30,463 bases of DNA from JAEUTH01 sp044230205. GTDB lineage: Bacteria; Bacteroidota; Bacteroidia; AKYH767-A; OLB10. Positions 1-8,647 of this stretch are shown here, piece by piece; positions within the stretch are counted from its first letter, which is position 1, and the number at the start of each line of letters is the position of its first letter. Made by a program: the position numbers and the translations under genes. The notes beneath the pieces were generated by a model. The model was not told the origin of the DNA and made no database searches. It saw only the letters and a list, made by a program, of their open reading frames with translations. The DNA is taken from NCBI GenBank assembly GCA_044230205.1, contig JBGARN010000040.1:1-30463 (forward strand). Direction: 5' to 3'.

Positions 1-2106
1 CGCACTACCAATGGGGCTGCAACCTGGAGTATCTTTACGACACCTACTCCTGGCGCAAGCAACAATACCGCTACACCATACCTTAAGTATGCTGACAGGC
101 CTGATTTTAATGTGCTTCCCGGCTTTTATACTTCAACTCAAACAGTAACCATTACTACTACTGAACCGAATTCATCTATTCGTTATACAACTGATGGGAG
201 TTTACCTTTAACTACTTCTGCTTTATACAGTACGCCTGTTACTATAAGTATTACCCGCATATTAAAGGCCATTTGTTATAGCACCGACCCGCAAATTTTG
301 CCGAGCTTTATTCAGTTCAGCACTTACTTTATTAATGCTTCGCATACCATACCTGTTGTTTCCATATCCGGTACTAATCTTACACAATTAGCAAACGGAA
401 GCGGTTCACTTACCCCAATTGGCACATTTGAATATTTTGATACCTCGCAAACCCGCAAAGCCAAAACATATGGTGAGTTTAACAGGCACGGTCAAGATTC
501 ATGGGCCAACAGCCAGCGAAGCCTTGATTTCATTTCGCGTGATGAAATGGGTTACAATGCTGTAATAAAAGAGCAGCTTTTTCAGGTAACTCCACGCGAT
601 GAATATCAGCGAATAATCTTACGTGCTGCAGGAGATGATAACTACCCTGCTGATCACCATACTGCAAACCTTGGAAGCGCACACCTGCGTGATGCATATA
701 TTCACAACCTTGCCAAAAGTGGAAATCTTCAACTTGATGTAAGGTTAGGTGCTAAGTGCATTGTTTATCTGAATGGCGCATATTGGGGCGTTTATGATTT
801 GCGCGATAATCCTGATGACCACGACAATACCAGCTACTACTATGGCCAGGATAAATACCACCTGCATTTTATTGAAACATGGGGAAATACATGGGCTGAA
901 TATGGAGGCACTGCAGCCCTTACTGAATGGAATAATCTGAGAAGTTATATTATGAATAATAATATGAACGATACTTCAAAGTTCAATTATGTAAAAGACC
1001 GCCTGGATTTTATAAGTCTTATTGACTATGTAACTGTTAATGCATTTACTGTTTGTTCAGACTGGTTAAACTATAATACCGGCTGGTGGCGCGGATTAGA
1101 CAGCACTGGTACTCACTTAAAGTGGGGCTACATTTTATGGGATAATGATGCCACCTTTGATCATTATATTAACTATACGGGTATACCAAGCACTGCTTTC
1201 AATGCACCACCTTGCGATCCTCTTACTTTGGCCGGAAATACCAATTCAGATCCTGAAGGACACATATTACTGCTGAATAAACTGCGCACCAATCCTGAGT
1301 TTAACCAGTTATATGTTTCCCGCCAGGTTGATTTATGGAATACTACGTTCAGTTGTGATAACATGCTTGCGCAGTTCGACAGCACAGTGCAGGTAATAAA
1401 TGCAGAAATGACCCAACATGCCAATCGCTGGAACGGAACCTATACAGAATGGGTTACGAATGTTCAAACCATGCGAACATTTATACTTAACCGTTGCGGT
1501 TATCTTGCACAGGGCTTTACAGGATGCTACAGTCTCACCGGGCCATACGATGTTGTTGTTAACGCTGACCCCGCCAATGCAGGTACTGTAAAATTCAATA
1601 CTCTGCAACTAGCGCCTTCACAACTACCATGGACAGGTCAATATTATAGCGGTATAAACACTTTGCTGGAAGCCACGGTTACAGATACTGCATATAGTTT
1701 TGTTAACTGGACTTCTGCAAACCAGGTGTTTAATCCAAATGCTGCATCAACAAATGTTTCGCTTAACCTGTCTGGAACAGATACCATTGTGGCACATTTT
1801 ACCACAAGTACAGGCATCAGCCCGGTTCAAGGTATACAGCCAGGGTTATCAGTTTATCCGGCATTGTTCAATCAGTCAACAACAATATATTATAACCTGC
1901 CCGCGCCTATGGCGGTAAGTATTAAGATATACAGCATAACAGGAACTGAAGTTGCTTCTATTACCAATAGCGAAAAAGTGAGCCAGCAGGGAACTTATTC
2001 CATGCAGGTGGATTTTGCACGGGCTAATATACCTGCTGGGGTTTACCTGGTTGAGCTGATAGCCGGAGGATATAAGCAAACTGAGAAAATAGTTTATTCA
2101 AAATAG
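1..2106 (+). CDS. Secreted CotH-like protein with T9SS sorting tail (5' partial)
   Basis: The frame is open from base 1, so the true start lies outside the window; the GTG at 112 is internal. Visible domains in order (residues counted from base 1): the end of a lamin-tail-like domain with TPGASN, a chitobiase C-terminal-like beta domain around 45-110 (IRYTTDGSLP), a CotH-kinase-like domain around 150-430, an Ig/bacterial repeat-like domain around 520-610 (FVNWTS, IVAHF), and a T9SS type A tail (IYSITGTEV, then AGVYLVEL and KIVYSK). CotH hallmarks are VYLNGAYWGVYDLRD, CSDWLNYN and ILWDNDATFD. The position usually occupied by Glu in the GVYxxRE block is Asp here. It should be exported by Sec, crossed through T9SS and attached at the surface or released. 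CotH of Bacillus is a spore-coat protein kinase; kinase activity here is inferred from family membership only. Confidence 0.85.
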   Translation, partial: RTTNGAATWSIFTTPTPGASNNTATPYLKYADRPDFNVLPGFYTSTQTVTITTTEPNSSIRYTTDGSLPLTTSALYSTPVTISITRILKAICYSTDPQILPSFIQFSTYFINASHTIPVVSISGTNLTQLANGSGSLTPIGTFEYFDTSQTRKAKTYGEFNRHGQDSWANSQRSLDFISRDEMGYNAVIKEQLFQVTPRDEYQRIILRAAGDDNYPADHHTANLGSAHLRDAYIHNLAKSGNLQLDVRLGAKCIVYLNGAYWGVYDLRDNPDDHDNTSYYYGQDKYHLHFIETWGNTWAEYGGTAALTEWNNLRSYIMNNNMNDTSKFNYVKDRLDFISLIDYVTVNAFTVCSDWLNYNTGWWRGLDSTGTHLKWGYILWDNDATFDHYINYTGIPSTAFNAPPCDPLTLAGNTNSDPEGHILLLNKLRTNPEFNQLYVSRQVDLWNTTFSCDNMLAQFDSTVQVINAEMTQHANRWNGTYTEWVTNVQTMRTFILNRCGYLAQGFTGCYSLTGPYDVVVNADPANAGTVKFNTLQLAPSQLPWTGQYYSGINTLLEATVTDTAYSFVNWTSANQVFNPNAASTNVSLNLSGTDTIVAHFTTSTGISPVQGIQPGLSVYPALFNQSTTIYYNLPAPMAVSIKIYSITGTEVASITNSEKVSQQGTYSMQVDFARANIPAGVYLVELIAGGYKQTEKIVYSK

Positions 2107-2170
2107 TAATTTCTTCCCGACTTTCGTTTAATACAACGGTTGATTGCATTGCACGAAAATTAATTATGCG

Positions 2171-2608
2171 ATGAAAATAGACCTTTTAAAAATTCCGGTT
2201 CTGTTACTGATGCTGTTCAGCAGTATTTGTGTTGCTCAAAAGGACAATGCAGAACAGGAAATAAACGTAAAGCTTACCTATAACTGGTTTTTAGCCGGCA
2301 TTTATGATGAAACAGGTAAGCTTGTTAAAGATGATTCAAAAAGTGTTGAGCTGAATATTGCGCCAGATGAAAAAACATTTTCGGGGAATACCGGATGCAA
2401 TGCTATGCGTGGCCCGTTACTGGCCGACAAATCAGGAGCTATAAAATTAGGACCGGTAGAAAGCATGCGCACCAAGCGTTGTGCTAATGCCGAAAAAGAA
2501 AAAAAGATTTTAGAAATGCTTGATTGCGTATCACGATACAAGATTGAAGGAAAACAACTGGTGTTATTCTGCGATGAAAAGCCAAGATTGCTTTTTGAAA
2601 GACATTAA
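2171..2608 (+). CDS. META-domain (HslJ-like) exported protein
   Basis: A 145-residue protein with an N-terminal signal peptide (hydrophobic residues about 8-20, then CVAQ, a likely signal peptidase I site). The mature part resembles the META domain of HslJ/DUF306 proteins: a Trp near residue 39, SGNTGCN at 71-77, then PVESMRTKRC ending at Cys104. Cys76, Cys104, Cys119 and Cys134 could form disulfides outside the cytoplasm. META proteins are linked to heat or stress survival in other bacteria, but no reaction is established, so the role here is open. ATG 2171 is preferred to an in-frame TTG at 2144 because it puts Lys directly before the hydrophobic core. It lies 64 bases after the preceding CotH gene and about 100 bases before the next one, so it may be transcribed on its own. 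Confidence 0.75.
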   Translation: MKIDLLKIPVLLLMLFSSICVAQKDNAEQEINVKLTYNWFLAGIYDETGKLVKDDSKSVELNIAPDEKTFSGNTGCNAMRGPLLADKSGAIKLGPVESMRTKRCANAEKEKKILEMLDCVSRYKIEGKQLVLFCDEKPRLLFERH

Positions 2609-2710
2609 ATCAGTTTCAATTTTGTAATCAGTTTGTCTGCATAATTTCTCCAACAAACATTATTAAACTAAAGCAGGTATAAACGGTCAAAAGAAGGATA
2701 AATACCTTAT

Positions 2711-4225
2711 ATGATAATGAATAGATTTTTGTATTGCTTTTTACTTTTTCTGCTTTTTCTAAAATCAAATGCACAGAGTCCATACTCCACAGATGGCGAT
2801 AGTACTTTTAACAGCAGCGCTATACATACTGTAAATTTTTATTTTACTGATCCGGCATTTTGGGATTCATTGATGACCTATCATTCAACTGATCAATGTT
2901 ACCTTGGAGCTGTAGATATTGATGGTGCTTACTTTGATTCGGTTTGTGTTTCGCTAAAAGGAAATTCCTCATTCAATTCAATGCCTGGTGTTAAAAAGTC
3001 AATCAAAATTGAATTTGATGAATATAAAGCTCAGAAATTTGACGGTCTTAAAACCATTAACCTGAATAATGCTTTTAAAGACCCAACCCTGATGCGCGAA
3101 AAATTGATGAATGACTTCATGAATGCTCATGGGATTCCTGCACCACGCTGCGCTTATGCCAATGTTTATATAAACGGAACACTGTGGGGATTTTATACAC
3201 TGGTTGAACAGGTAAATAAAACCTTTCTAACTTATCATTTTGGCAATAATGATGGTAATTTGTATAAAGGCGATCCGCATGGCGATTTAAAATGGAAAGG
3301 CAATTTGGCCTCATCCTATTATGGCGACTATGAATTAAAAACTAACACAACTGTAAATGATTGGAGTGAACTTGTGCATTTACTTGACGAGTTGAATAAT
3401 ACACCACCTGCAAATTTTTATGATTCATTAGAAGTGGTTCTAAATTCGACTTATGCAATTAAAGCATGGGCTGCAAACAATATGTTTGTCAACCTTGATT
3501 CTTACCTGGGCTCAGGCCATAACTATTATATTTATCACGATACCATAACCGGTAAATTTAACTGGATTGCCTGGGATGTAAACGAAGCTTTCGGAAATTT
3601 TAATATGGGCATGAGCCTTTCTCAAATTAAGAATCTTGATTTGCTTTATGTGAATAACCCGCCAGCTAACCGACCTCTGACCAATAAAATGCTGGCAAAT
3701 AACACTTACAAAACTTCGTATCTAAATTATATATATCAATGGATTGCTTATGATTTTTCTCCGTCACATTTCTATCCGATAATTGACAGTATTGCCAATA
3801 GCATAAGACCCTATGTATATGCTGACCCCAACAAGCAATTTACAAATGCCAATTTCGATTTCAACATTAATAATGATATGGGCAATATACCCGGGTTAAA
3901 GAGCTTTATTCAGGCTCGTTATACCAATATTATTCAGCAACTGAATGCCCTTGGTTATGTTAATGCCGGTAGTTTTGAAACAAATGCTACAGAAGGAATA
4001 CGGATAATCAATCCTGTTCACAGCCAGTTTGTACTATACAATCTCAACATAAATAATAAGTACACCATTAAGCTATATGATATTACCGGAAAAGAAATAT
4101 TAAATTCAGTTATTAGCGGAGTTTCAGAGTTCAACATCAATAGAAGTAACTTAACAAATGGTATATATGTATTTGAAATAAATGATATGATCCAACCGGT
4201 TAGGTTAAAATTAGTTTTACAATAA
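2711..4225 (+). CDS. Secreted CotH-kinase family protein with T9SS sorting tail
   Basis: A 504-residue protein. Residues 1-22 form a signal peptide ending SNAQ. The CotH domain spans about 40-400: a Lys-rich KKSIKIEFDEYK strand at 95-106, REKLMNDFMNAHGIPAPRC at 129-147, VYINGTLWGFYTLVEQ at 152-167, ANNMFVNLDSY at 255-265 and WIAWDVNEAFG at 285-295. Asp263 and Asp289 are the best candidates for the catalytic and metal-binding acids of the atypical kinase fold. The last 75 residues are a T9SS type A tail (LYDITGKEI, then NGIYVFEI). It is the first gene of a tight row with a lipoprotein (23-base gap), a VTC polyphosphate polymerase, DUF4956 and DUF2490. Domain and secretion calls are firm; kinase activity and substrate are inferred. 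Confidence 0.88.
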   Translation: MIMNRFLYCFLLFLLFLKSNAQSPYSTDGDSTFNSSAIHTVNFYFTDPAFWDSLMTYHSTDQCYLGAVDIDGAYFDSVCVSLKGNSSFNSMPGVKKSIKIEFDEYKAQKFDGLKTINLNNAFKDPTLMREKLMNDFMNAHGIPAPRCAYANVYINGTLWGFYTLVEQVNKTFLTYHFGNNDGNLYKGDPHGDLKWKGNLASSYYGDYELKTNTTVNDWSELVHLLDELNNTPPANFYDSLEVVLNSTYAIKAWAANNMFVNLDSYLGSGHNYYIYHDTITGKFNWIAWDVNEAFGNFNMGMSLSQIKNLDLLYVNNPPANRPLTNKMLANNTYKTSYLNYIYQWIAYDFSPSHFYPIIDSIANSIRPYVYADPNKQFTNANFDFNINNDMGNIPGLKSFIQARYTNIIQQLNALGYVNAGSFETNATEGIRIINPVHSQFVLYNLNINNKYTIKLYDITGKEILNSVISGVSEFNINRSNLTNGIYVFEINDMIQPVRLKLVLQ

Positions 4226-4248
4226 TCAGTCAATTATATTTTTACAAA

Positions 4249-4659
4249 ATGAAAATAACTTTCCTCACTGCTATTTTAGCGTTATGTGTTCTGATCATAT
4301 CCTGTAAAAAGGAGCCCGGAGAAGGCGGTACTTCAACGCTAAAAGGAAAAATTACCGTACGCGATTATAACGGTTCATTCCCTGCACCTTTCTTTACTGA
4401 CTATGGTGCACAGGAAGAAGATGTTTATATCATTTATGGCGATGGCACTACGAGTGACAACCGCACACGTACAAGCTATGATGGCACTTATGAATTTAAA
4501 TACCTTAGAAAAGGAACCTATAAAATATTTGTTTATTCTGACGATACCAATTTTGTATCACCGGCCCCCGGTGGCAAGGTAGTAGTAGAAAAAACAGTTG
4601 AGATCACTAAAAATAAATCGGAAGTAACAATTCCTGAAATAATGATTATCAAACTTTAA
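4249..4659 (+). CDS. Small lipoprotein with carboxypeptidase-regulatory-like fold
   Basis: A 136-residue protein with a lipoprotein signal: a hydrophobic stretch at 5-17, then ISCKK with Cys19 as the likely lipidated residue. The rest looks like a single beta-sandwich of the carboxypeptidase-regulatory/CNA-B type: a LKGKITVRDYNG start, a DGTYEFKYLRKGTYKIFVYSDD centre (residues about 84-105) and a VEKTVEITKNKSEV close. Such domains in Bacteroidota usually bind or present partners at the envelope; no catalytic residues are evident. It sits 23 bases after the CotH gene and 40 bases before the VTC gene, so it is most likely co-transcribed and may act with them at the membrane. I recognise no named family for the whole protein. 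Confidence 0.7.
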   Translation: MKITFLTAILALCVLIISCKKEPGEGGTSTLKGKITVRDYNGSFPAPFFTDYGAQEEDVYIIYGDGTTSDNRTRTSYDGTYEFKYLRKGTYKIFVYSDDTNFVSPAPGGKVVVEKTVEITKNKSEVTIPEIMIIKL

Positions 4660-4699
4660 TTTTTTAAAAAGCTTACTGTAAAATTTAATTCCTACTTCC

Positions 4700-5476
4700 T
4701 TGGATTTTGATCAGAATATATTGCAGCAATTTACACCCATTGCCCTGAAGGAAATGGATGAAGCTGCCCTGCTAAATCGCATGGACAGGAAATTTGCTTT
4801 TAATCTTAATCAGCTAGGTGAAATATTAACCGAATTAATTCCATACTATAAAATACTTGATGTTGATGGAATACGATTAAATAAATATGAATCTTATTAC
4901 ATGGATGATGAGGACTATACGTTTTACAACATGCATCACAATAAATTCGGCAACCGGTTAAAAGTAAGATTCAGGAAATATGCCGACTCGGGTTTGAGTT
5001 TTTTTGAAGTTAAAATTAAAAACAATAAGAACCGTACCATTAAAAAGCGGATTAAAACCAATGCCATTGAAAGCACGCTTTCCAATGACCTGAGGCAATT
5101 TTATGAAAAGCAGACTTTCAGGCAGGCAGAAAACCTGCAGCAAAAAATAAGAATTGACTATTCCCGGATTACCTTGGTACGTAATGATCTTGCGGAGCGC
5201 GCTACTTTTGATTTGTTTCTTACTTATAAGGTTGATGACCATGAAAAAAATTTCAACAACCTGGTGATAGCTGAAGTAAAACAGGCCAAAATTGACAATA
5301 GTTCTCCGGTAACCAAGGTGCTTAAGAAATTACACATCACAGAAAAATCACTGAGCAAATACTGTATAGGGATTTCAGAATTACATCCCGGTGTAAGAAC
5401 CAATAATTTTAAAGCTCAAAAACACATCATCAATAAAATACTAAGTAATATTAATTATGGACATAGAAATATTTGA
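4700..5476 (+). CDS. VTC-domain polyphosphate polymerase
   Basis: A 258-residue cytoplasmic protein that is almost entirely one VTC domain, the catalytic tunnel fold (TTM/CYTH-like) of yeast Vtc4, which polymerises the gamma-phosphate of ATP into polyphosphate. Tunnel-type basic and acidic residues are present in order: Lys31 in RMDRKF, Arg86/Arg90/Arg92 in NRLKVRFRKY, Lys105 in FFEVK, Lys115-Arg117, Arg156 in DYSR, Arg167 in ERATFD, Glu192 in IAEVK and Ser219-Lys220 in LSKY. No membrane helix is seen; the next gene, overlapping by 20 bases, supplies one. The start is TTG 4700. The first ATG (4754) would cut off the conserved FTPIALKEMDEAALLNR segment, and a stop at 4679 limits extension upstream. 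Fold confidence is high; polymer synthesis is inferred from the family. Confidence 0.85.
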   Translation: MDFDQNILQQFTPIALKEMDEAALLNRMDRKFAFNLNQLGEILTELIPYYKILDVDGIRLNKYESYYMDDEDYTFYNMHHNKFGNRLKVRFRKYADSGLSFFEVKIKNNKNRTIKKRIKTNAIESTLSNDLRQFYEKQTFRQAENLQQKIRIDYSRITLVRNDLAERATFDLFLTYKVDDHEKNFNNLVIAEVKQAKIDNSSPVTKVLKKLHITEKSLSKYCIGISELHPGVRTNNFKAQKHIINKILSNINYGHRNI

Positions 5477-6056
5477 TAAACTGGGTGATAAGTTCTTTAT
5501 GCGCATGCTTATTGATGTGCTGTCAACCTTTATATTAATCTGGCTGGTTTATTACCGCATATACAATAAGAAGGATTTCTTTTTTACCTTCTTTATGTTT
5601 AACCTGATCATATTTGTTCTCACTTACCTGCTCAACAAAGTGGAAATGAGTATGGGTGCAGCCTTTGGATTATTTGCAGTTTTTTCATTGCTGCGCTACC
5701 GCACCGAAAATATTTCTGAGAAAGATATGACCTATTTATTCATTGTAATTGCAATTGGACTTATTACTGCATCTATAAAGGGAACTTATTTCGAATGTAT
5801 TTTCATTAATTTTATCATCATAGCCTTTGCCTTTTTACTGGACGGCAACCTTCTTGTAAAAAATGAACACGTTCAGAATGTTCAGTACGAAAATATTGAA
5901 AACATTAAGCCTGAAAACCTACCCATTTTACTTGAGGACCTTAAAAACCGGACTGGTCTTGACATTCATAAAGTGAGCATACAGCACATCGATTTTCTGA
6001 AAGACACTGCAGAACTGAAAATATATTACTACGAGAATGGCAGTAAGAATAGCTGA
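5457..6056 (+). CDS. DUF4956 integral membrane protein
   Basis: A 199-residue protein with four to five hydrophobic segments at about 15-34, 42-60, 65-80, 90-108 and 112-128, followed by a soluble tail of about 70 residues. The block GAAFGLFAVFSLLRYRTE at 68-85 followed by MTYLFIVIAIGLI is the recognisable DUF4956 core. The start codon lies inside the 3' end of the VTC gene (20-base overlap), which points to translational coupling and a shared complex. In yeast the VTC catalytic domain is fused to membrane helices that carry polyphosphate across the membrane. Here DUF4956 could do that job in trans, which is inference. The charged C-terminal tail would be the natural docking face for the polymerase. 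Confidence 0.85.
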   Translation: MDIEIFDKLGDKFFMRMLIDVLSTFILIWLVYYRIYNKKDFFFTFFMFNLIIFVLTYLLNKVEMSMGAAFGLFAVFSLLRYRTENISEKDMTYLFIVIAIGLITASIKGTYFECIFINFIIIAFAFLLDGNLLVKNEHVQNVQYENIENIKPENLPILLEDLKNRTGLDIHKVSIQHIDFLKDTAELKIYYYENGSKNS

Positions 6057-6077
6057 TTGCCTGATGACCAATTGCGA

Positions 6078-6746
6078 ATGAAAAAAATAAATTTTGTAAT
6101 TCTATTAGTGCTTTTTTTTCAAAGCTCAGGCTCTTTTGCACAAGAGCAAGATGCAGGATTATGGCTTACAGCAAATATTGAGAAAAAGATAAACAATAAC
6201 TGGAAAGCTGCATTATCCCAGGAGTTCAGGCTTAAGGAAAACTATTCTCAGCTCGGCACCTACTTTACTGATATTGGCATACAGTATAAAATCTCTAAAA
6301 GTTTTAATGCTTCATTGAATTATCGTTTTATTGAAAAACTACAACCTGATTTAACCTATGATGAACGGAACCGTTTGTACCTTGATATTGCTTACCGTTA
6401 TAAACAACACAAATGGAATGTAATCTTCCGAACACGATTTCAGGATCAAATCAAGTCAGTCGGCAGTAATGAGGATTTCAGCGAACCCCAATATTACTGG
6501 CGCAATAAGTTAACCGTTAAGCACAGTATCAAAAAATTTGATCCGTATTTGTCATTTGAATTGTTTTACCCGCTTAATAAACCTGAAGGAAATGAAATTG
6601 ATGAATGGAGAATTTCCCTTGGCACTTCCTATGAGCTGAACAAGAAAAACAGCCTTAACGGTTATTTTCTGGTTGACAAGGAAATTAATGTTAATAATCC
6701 CCTTACTTCATTTATTACTGGCATCGAGTATACTTTTTCATTCTGA
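6078..6746 (+). CDS. DUF2490 outer-membrane beta-barrel protein
   Basis: A 222-residue protein with a signal peptide (MKKINFVILLVLFF, then SGSFAQ). The mature part is a chain of alternating amphipathic strands with many aromatic residues (LWLTANIEKKI, KAALSQEFRLKEN, LYLDIAYRYKQHKW, IFRTRFQDQ) ending in EYTFSF, with a terminal Phe typical of outer-membrane barrels. This is the DUF2490 pattern. ATG 6078 is chosen over an in-frame TTG at 6057. The gap after DUF4956 is 21 bases, so it is the last gene of the CotH/VTC operon, and its stop lies two bases from the stop of the convergent ispF. A pore or surface partner for the polyphosphate module is possible but unproven. Confidence 0.8.
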   Translation: MKKINFVILLVLFFQSSGSFAQEQDAGLWLTANIEKKINNNWKAALSQEFRLKENYSQLGTYFTDIGIQYKISKSFNASLNYRFIEKLQPDLTYDERNRLYLDIAYRYKQHKWNVIFRTRFQDQIKSVGSNEDFSEPQYYWRNKLTVKHSIKKFDPYLSFELFYPLNKPEGNEIDEWRISLGTSYELNKKNSLNGYFLVDKEINVNNPLTSFITGIEYTFSF

Positions 6747-6748
6747 AA

Positions 6749-7228
6749 TTATACCTTGTAAATGATAGCAACAGCAAATGCATTTACACCCTCTTCCCTT
6801 CCTACGTATCCCATTCTCTCGTTAGTGGTAGCTTTAATAGAAATATCATTAATATCAATTTCCATTACGCCTGCCAGGGATTTTTTCATCTCATCAATGT
6901 GAGGATTTATTTTTGGCTGCTCCAGCGCAAGTGTAGCATCTATATTTCCAATATAATATTCATTCATTTTCAATAAGCGTACTACTTCTTCAAGAATGGT
7001 CTTGCTGTCGGCATCCTTATACTTCGGGTCCGTGTTAGGGAAGTGATTACCTATATCCCTAAGGTTAGCAGCACCCAGCAGCGCGTCACAAATAGCATGA
7101 ATTAAAACATCGGCATCCGAGTGACCCAATAATCCTTTGGGATGGTTGAGTTCAATGCCACCTAAAACCAGTTTACGATTTTCTTTTAACTGGTGTACAT
7201 CATATCCAAATCCAATTCTGTATTTCAT
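6749..7228 (-). CDS. ispF: 2-C-methyl-D-erythritol 2,4-cyclodiphosphate synthase
   Basis: A 159-residue cytoplasmic enzyme of the non-mevalonate (MEP) isoprenoid pathway. It converts CDP-methylerythritol 2-phosphate to methylerythritol cyclodiphosphate with release of CMP. The family signature is complete: GFGYDVHQL with zinc ligands Asp10 and His12, LLGHSDADVLIHA with His44 as the third ligand, DIGNHFPNTDPKYKDADS, and the C-terminal ATTNERMGYVGREEGVNAFAVAI. Length is normal. ATG 7228 is chosen because MKYRIGFGYDVH matches the usual family start; ATG 7234 and TTG 7240 are in-frame alternatives. It is the last gene of the - strand row, 44 bases after the membrane-protein gene, and unrelated in function to feoAB. 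Confidence 0.95.
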   Translation of the reverse strand: MKYRIGFGYDVHQLKENRKLVLGGIELNHPKGLLGHSDADVLIHAICDALLGAANLRDIGNHFPNTDPKYKDADSKTILEEVVRLLKMNEYYIGNIDATLALEQPKINPHIDEMKKSLAGVMEIDINDISIKATTNERMGYVGREEGVNAFAVAIIYKV

Positions 7229-7272
7229 TAACATAGACAAAGTTGTTTTTAAATTAATATTCTAATAGATTT

Positions 7273-8640
7273 TTATTTCCAATTATATTTTTCTTTTCCT
7301 TCAAGTGCGGCACTGTAATCAGGCGGTGAAAGTAATTGCTCCATATTTTCAGGCTTGTGAAAATTTGTAAATAAGGAAGCATAAGCTTTTGCAGTCATAC
7401 TATCGTAATGCAAAATTCCTCTTTTATACTGGTAATTGAGGTATAAATTCCAGCAGCTTAAAATTCCAATACATATAAATACAACATTTCGGACTATTGC
7501 TAATTTTCCAAGCAAATGATGGATTAACGCAGCAAATGGTATTGCTAATAGTGCATAAGATTCAACCATTGTGCGCATACCATAACTACCACCATACCAC
7601 CAGCACCACCAGCTGCTTATGATGTAAATATTTATTAGCATAAAAACCACGATAGCAGCAATATAATCACGGGCCTGACCTTTTATAAAAGATATTCCAA
7701 CCAATGCAAAAATCATAACGGGTGTATAAATAAGCCAGCCTTTTCTAAAGCTGAACAAAACTTCAGCAATATGAGGCTGCAATAAATAAAGTTTTTCATT
7801 GCCATAAGTATACACCAGCCAACTTCCGGTTATTTTATGCCAGTATAAAAACTGCGGCAGCAACACAGCTATTAAAGTAAGTACGAAAAGCAATACCTGT
7901 TTCTTATGATAAAATAAAAAACGGAGTTTTGCTTTTATTGAATGCCAGTCAACAATACCATATAACAAAACCAATAATAAAACTACAATATTGGTAGGTC
8001 GAATAAGAATGATCAAGCCTGCAACACATCCCAAAACCAGGCTTTTTTTTAATGTGGGATGCTGATGCCATTTATAATTGACCCAAAGCAATGCACTAAA
8101 CAGAAAAAAACTAAACGCATGAGATAGGGCTGCTTCTTTACTTGCATAATTATACAGGTTGGTACCGAAACAAACTATGAGTAAGGTTATAGCTACTTCC
8201 TTTTCGCTATAGTATTTACGTAACAATTTTCTCAAAATCAGTAATCCCATACACGCATAAAAAACGCCCGAAAGTCCAATGGACAATTGATAAGGAACAG
8301 AAAATCCATTGGCAACTGACCCGGTTAAAAGCGCATAAACATGTGCCAGAAAGAAAAATGGAGCATACAAAACACTAACTCCAAGTGTCATCTTAAAAAC
8401 CTTTTCACCTGTGGGTAATTCCTGGTGCCAGTATGCATTTGGTATTGCATTAGGATTATTATCAAGAAACTGTAGGGACAGGTCTTTTTCAATAAAAAAA
8501 GCAGGCAGGTATGAGTAATAACTAATCACATCCTCCACAATAACATGACCCGACTTGTATTCACCAATATTCAGTACGGTATAAGTCCACGCTACAGCAG
8601 CTAAAAGTATTACGACTAACGTTGGTGTTTTTAAAGACAT
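7273..8640 (-). CDS. Polytopic membrane protein, GT-C glycosyltransferase-like
   Basis: A 455-residue protein with about 10-12 hydrophobic segments spread over its length. The first helix (about 8-25) is followed by an extracytoplasmic-type loop with an acidic pair and aromatic residues (VEDVISYYSYLPAFF). This is the arrangement of GT-C/GT39-type lipid-phosphate-sugar glycosyltransferases, where an early loop Asp/Glu is catalytic. A later loop contains the aromatic, Gly-rich SSWWCWWYGGSYGMR, and a C-terminal soluble tail follows. I do not recognise a named family, and the substrate cannot be read from sequence. ATG 8640 lies seven bases past the feoB stop, so it is very probably co-transcribed with feoB, which is an unusual partner. 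An upstream TTG at 8646 is the alternative start. Confidence 0.7.
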   Translation of the reverse strand: MSLKTPTLVVILLAAVAWTYTVLNIGEYKSGHVIVEDVISYYSYLPAFFIEKDLSLQFLDNNPNAIPNAYWHQELPTGEKVFKMTLGVSVLYAPFFFLAHVYALLTGSVANGFSVPYQLSIGLSGVFYACMGLLILRKLLRKYYSEKEVAITLLIVCFGTNLYNYASKEAALSHAFSFFLFSALLWVNYKWHQHPTLKKSLVLGCVAGLIILIRPTNIVVLLLVLLYGIVDWHSIKAKLRFLFYHKKQVLLFVLTLIAVLLPQFLYWHKITGSWLVYTYGNEKLYLLQPHIAEVLFSFRKGWLIYTPVMIFALVGISFIKGQARDYIAAIVVFMLINIYIISSWWCWWYGGSYGMRTMVESYALLAIPFAALIHHLLGKLAIVRNVVFICIGILSCWNLYLNYQYKRGILHYDSMTAKAYASLFTNFHKPENMEQLLSPPDYSAALEGKEKYNWK

Positions 8641-8647
8641 AACCAAA

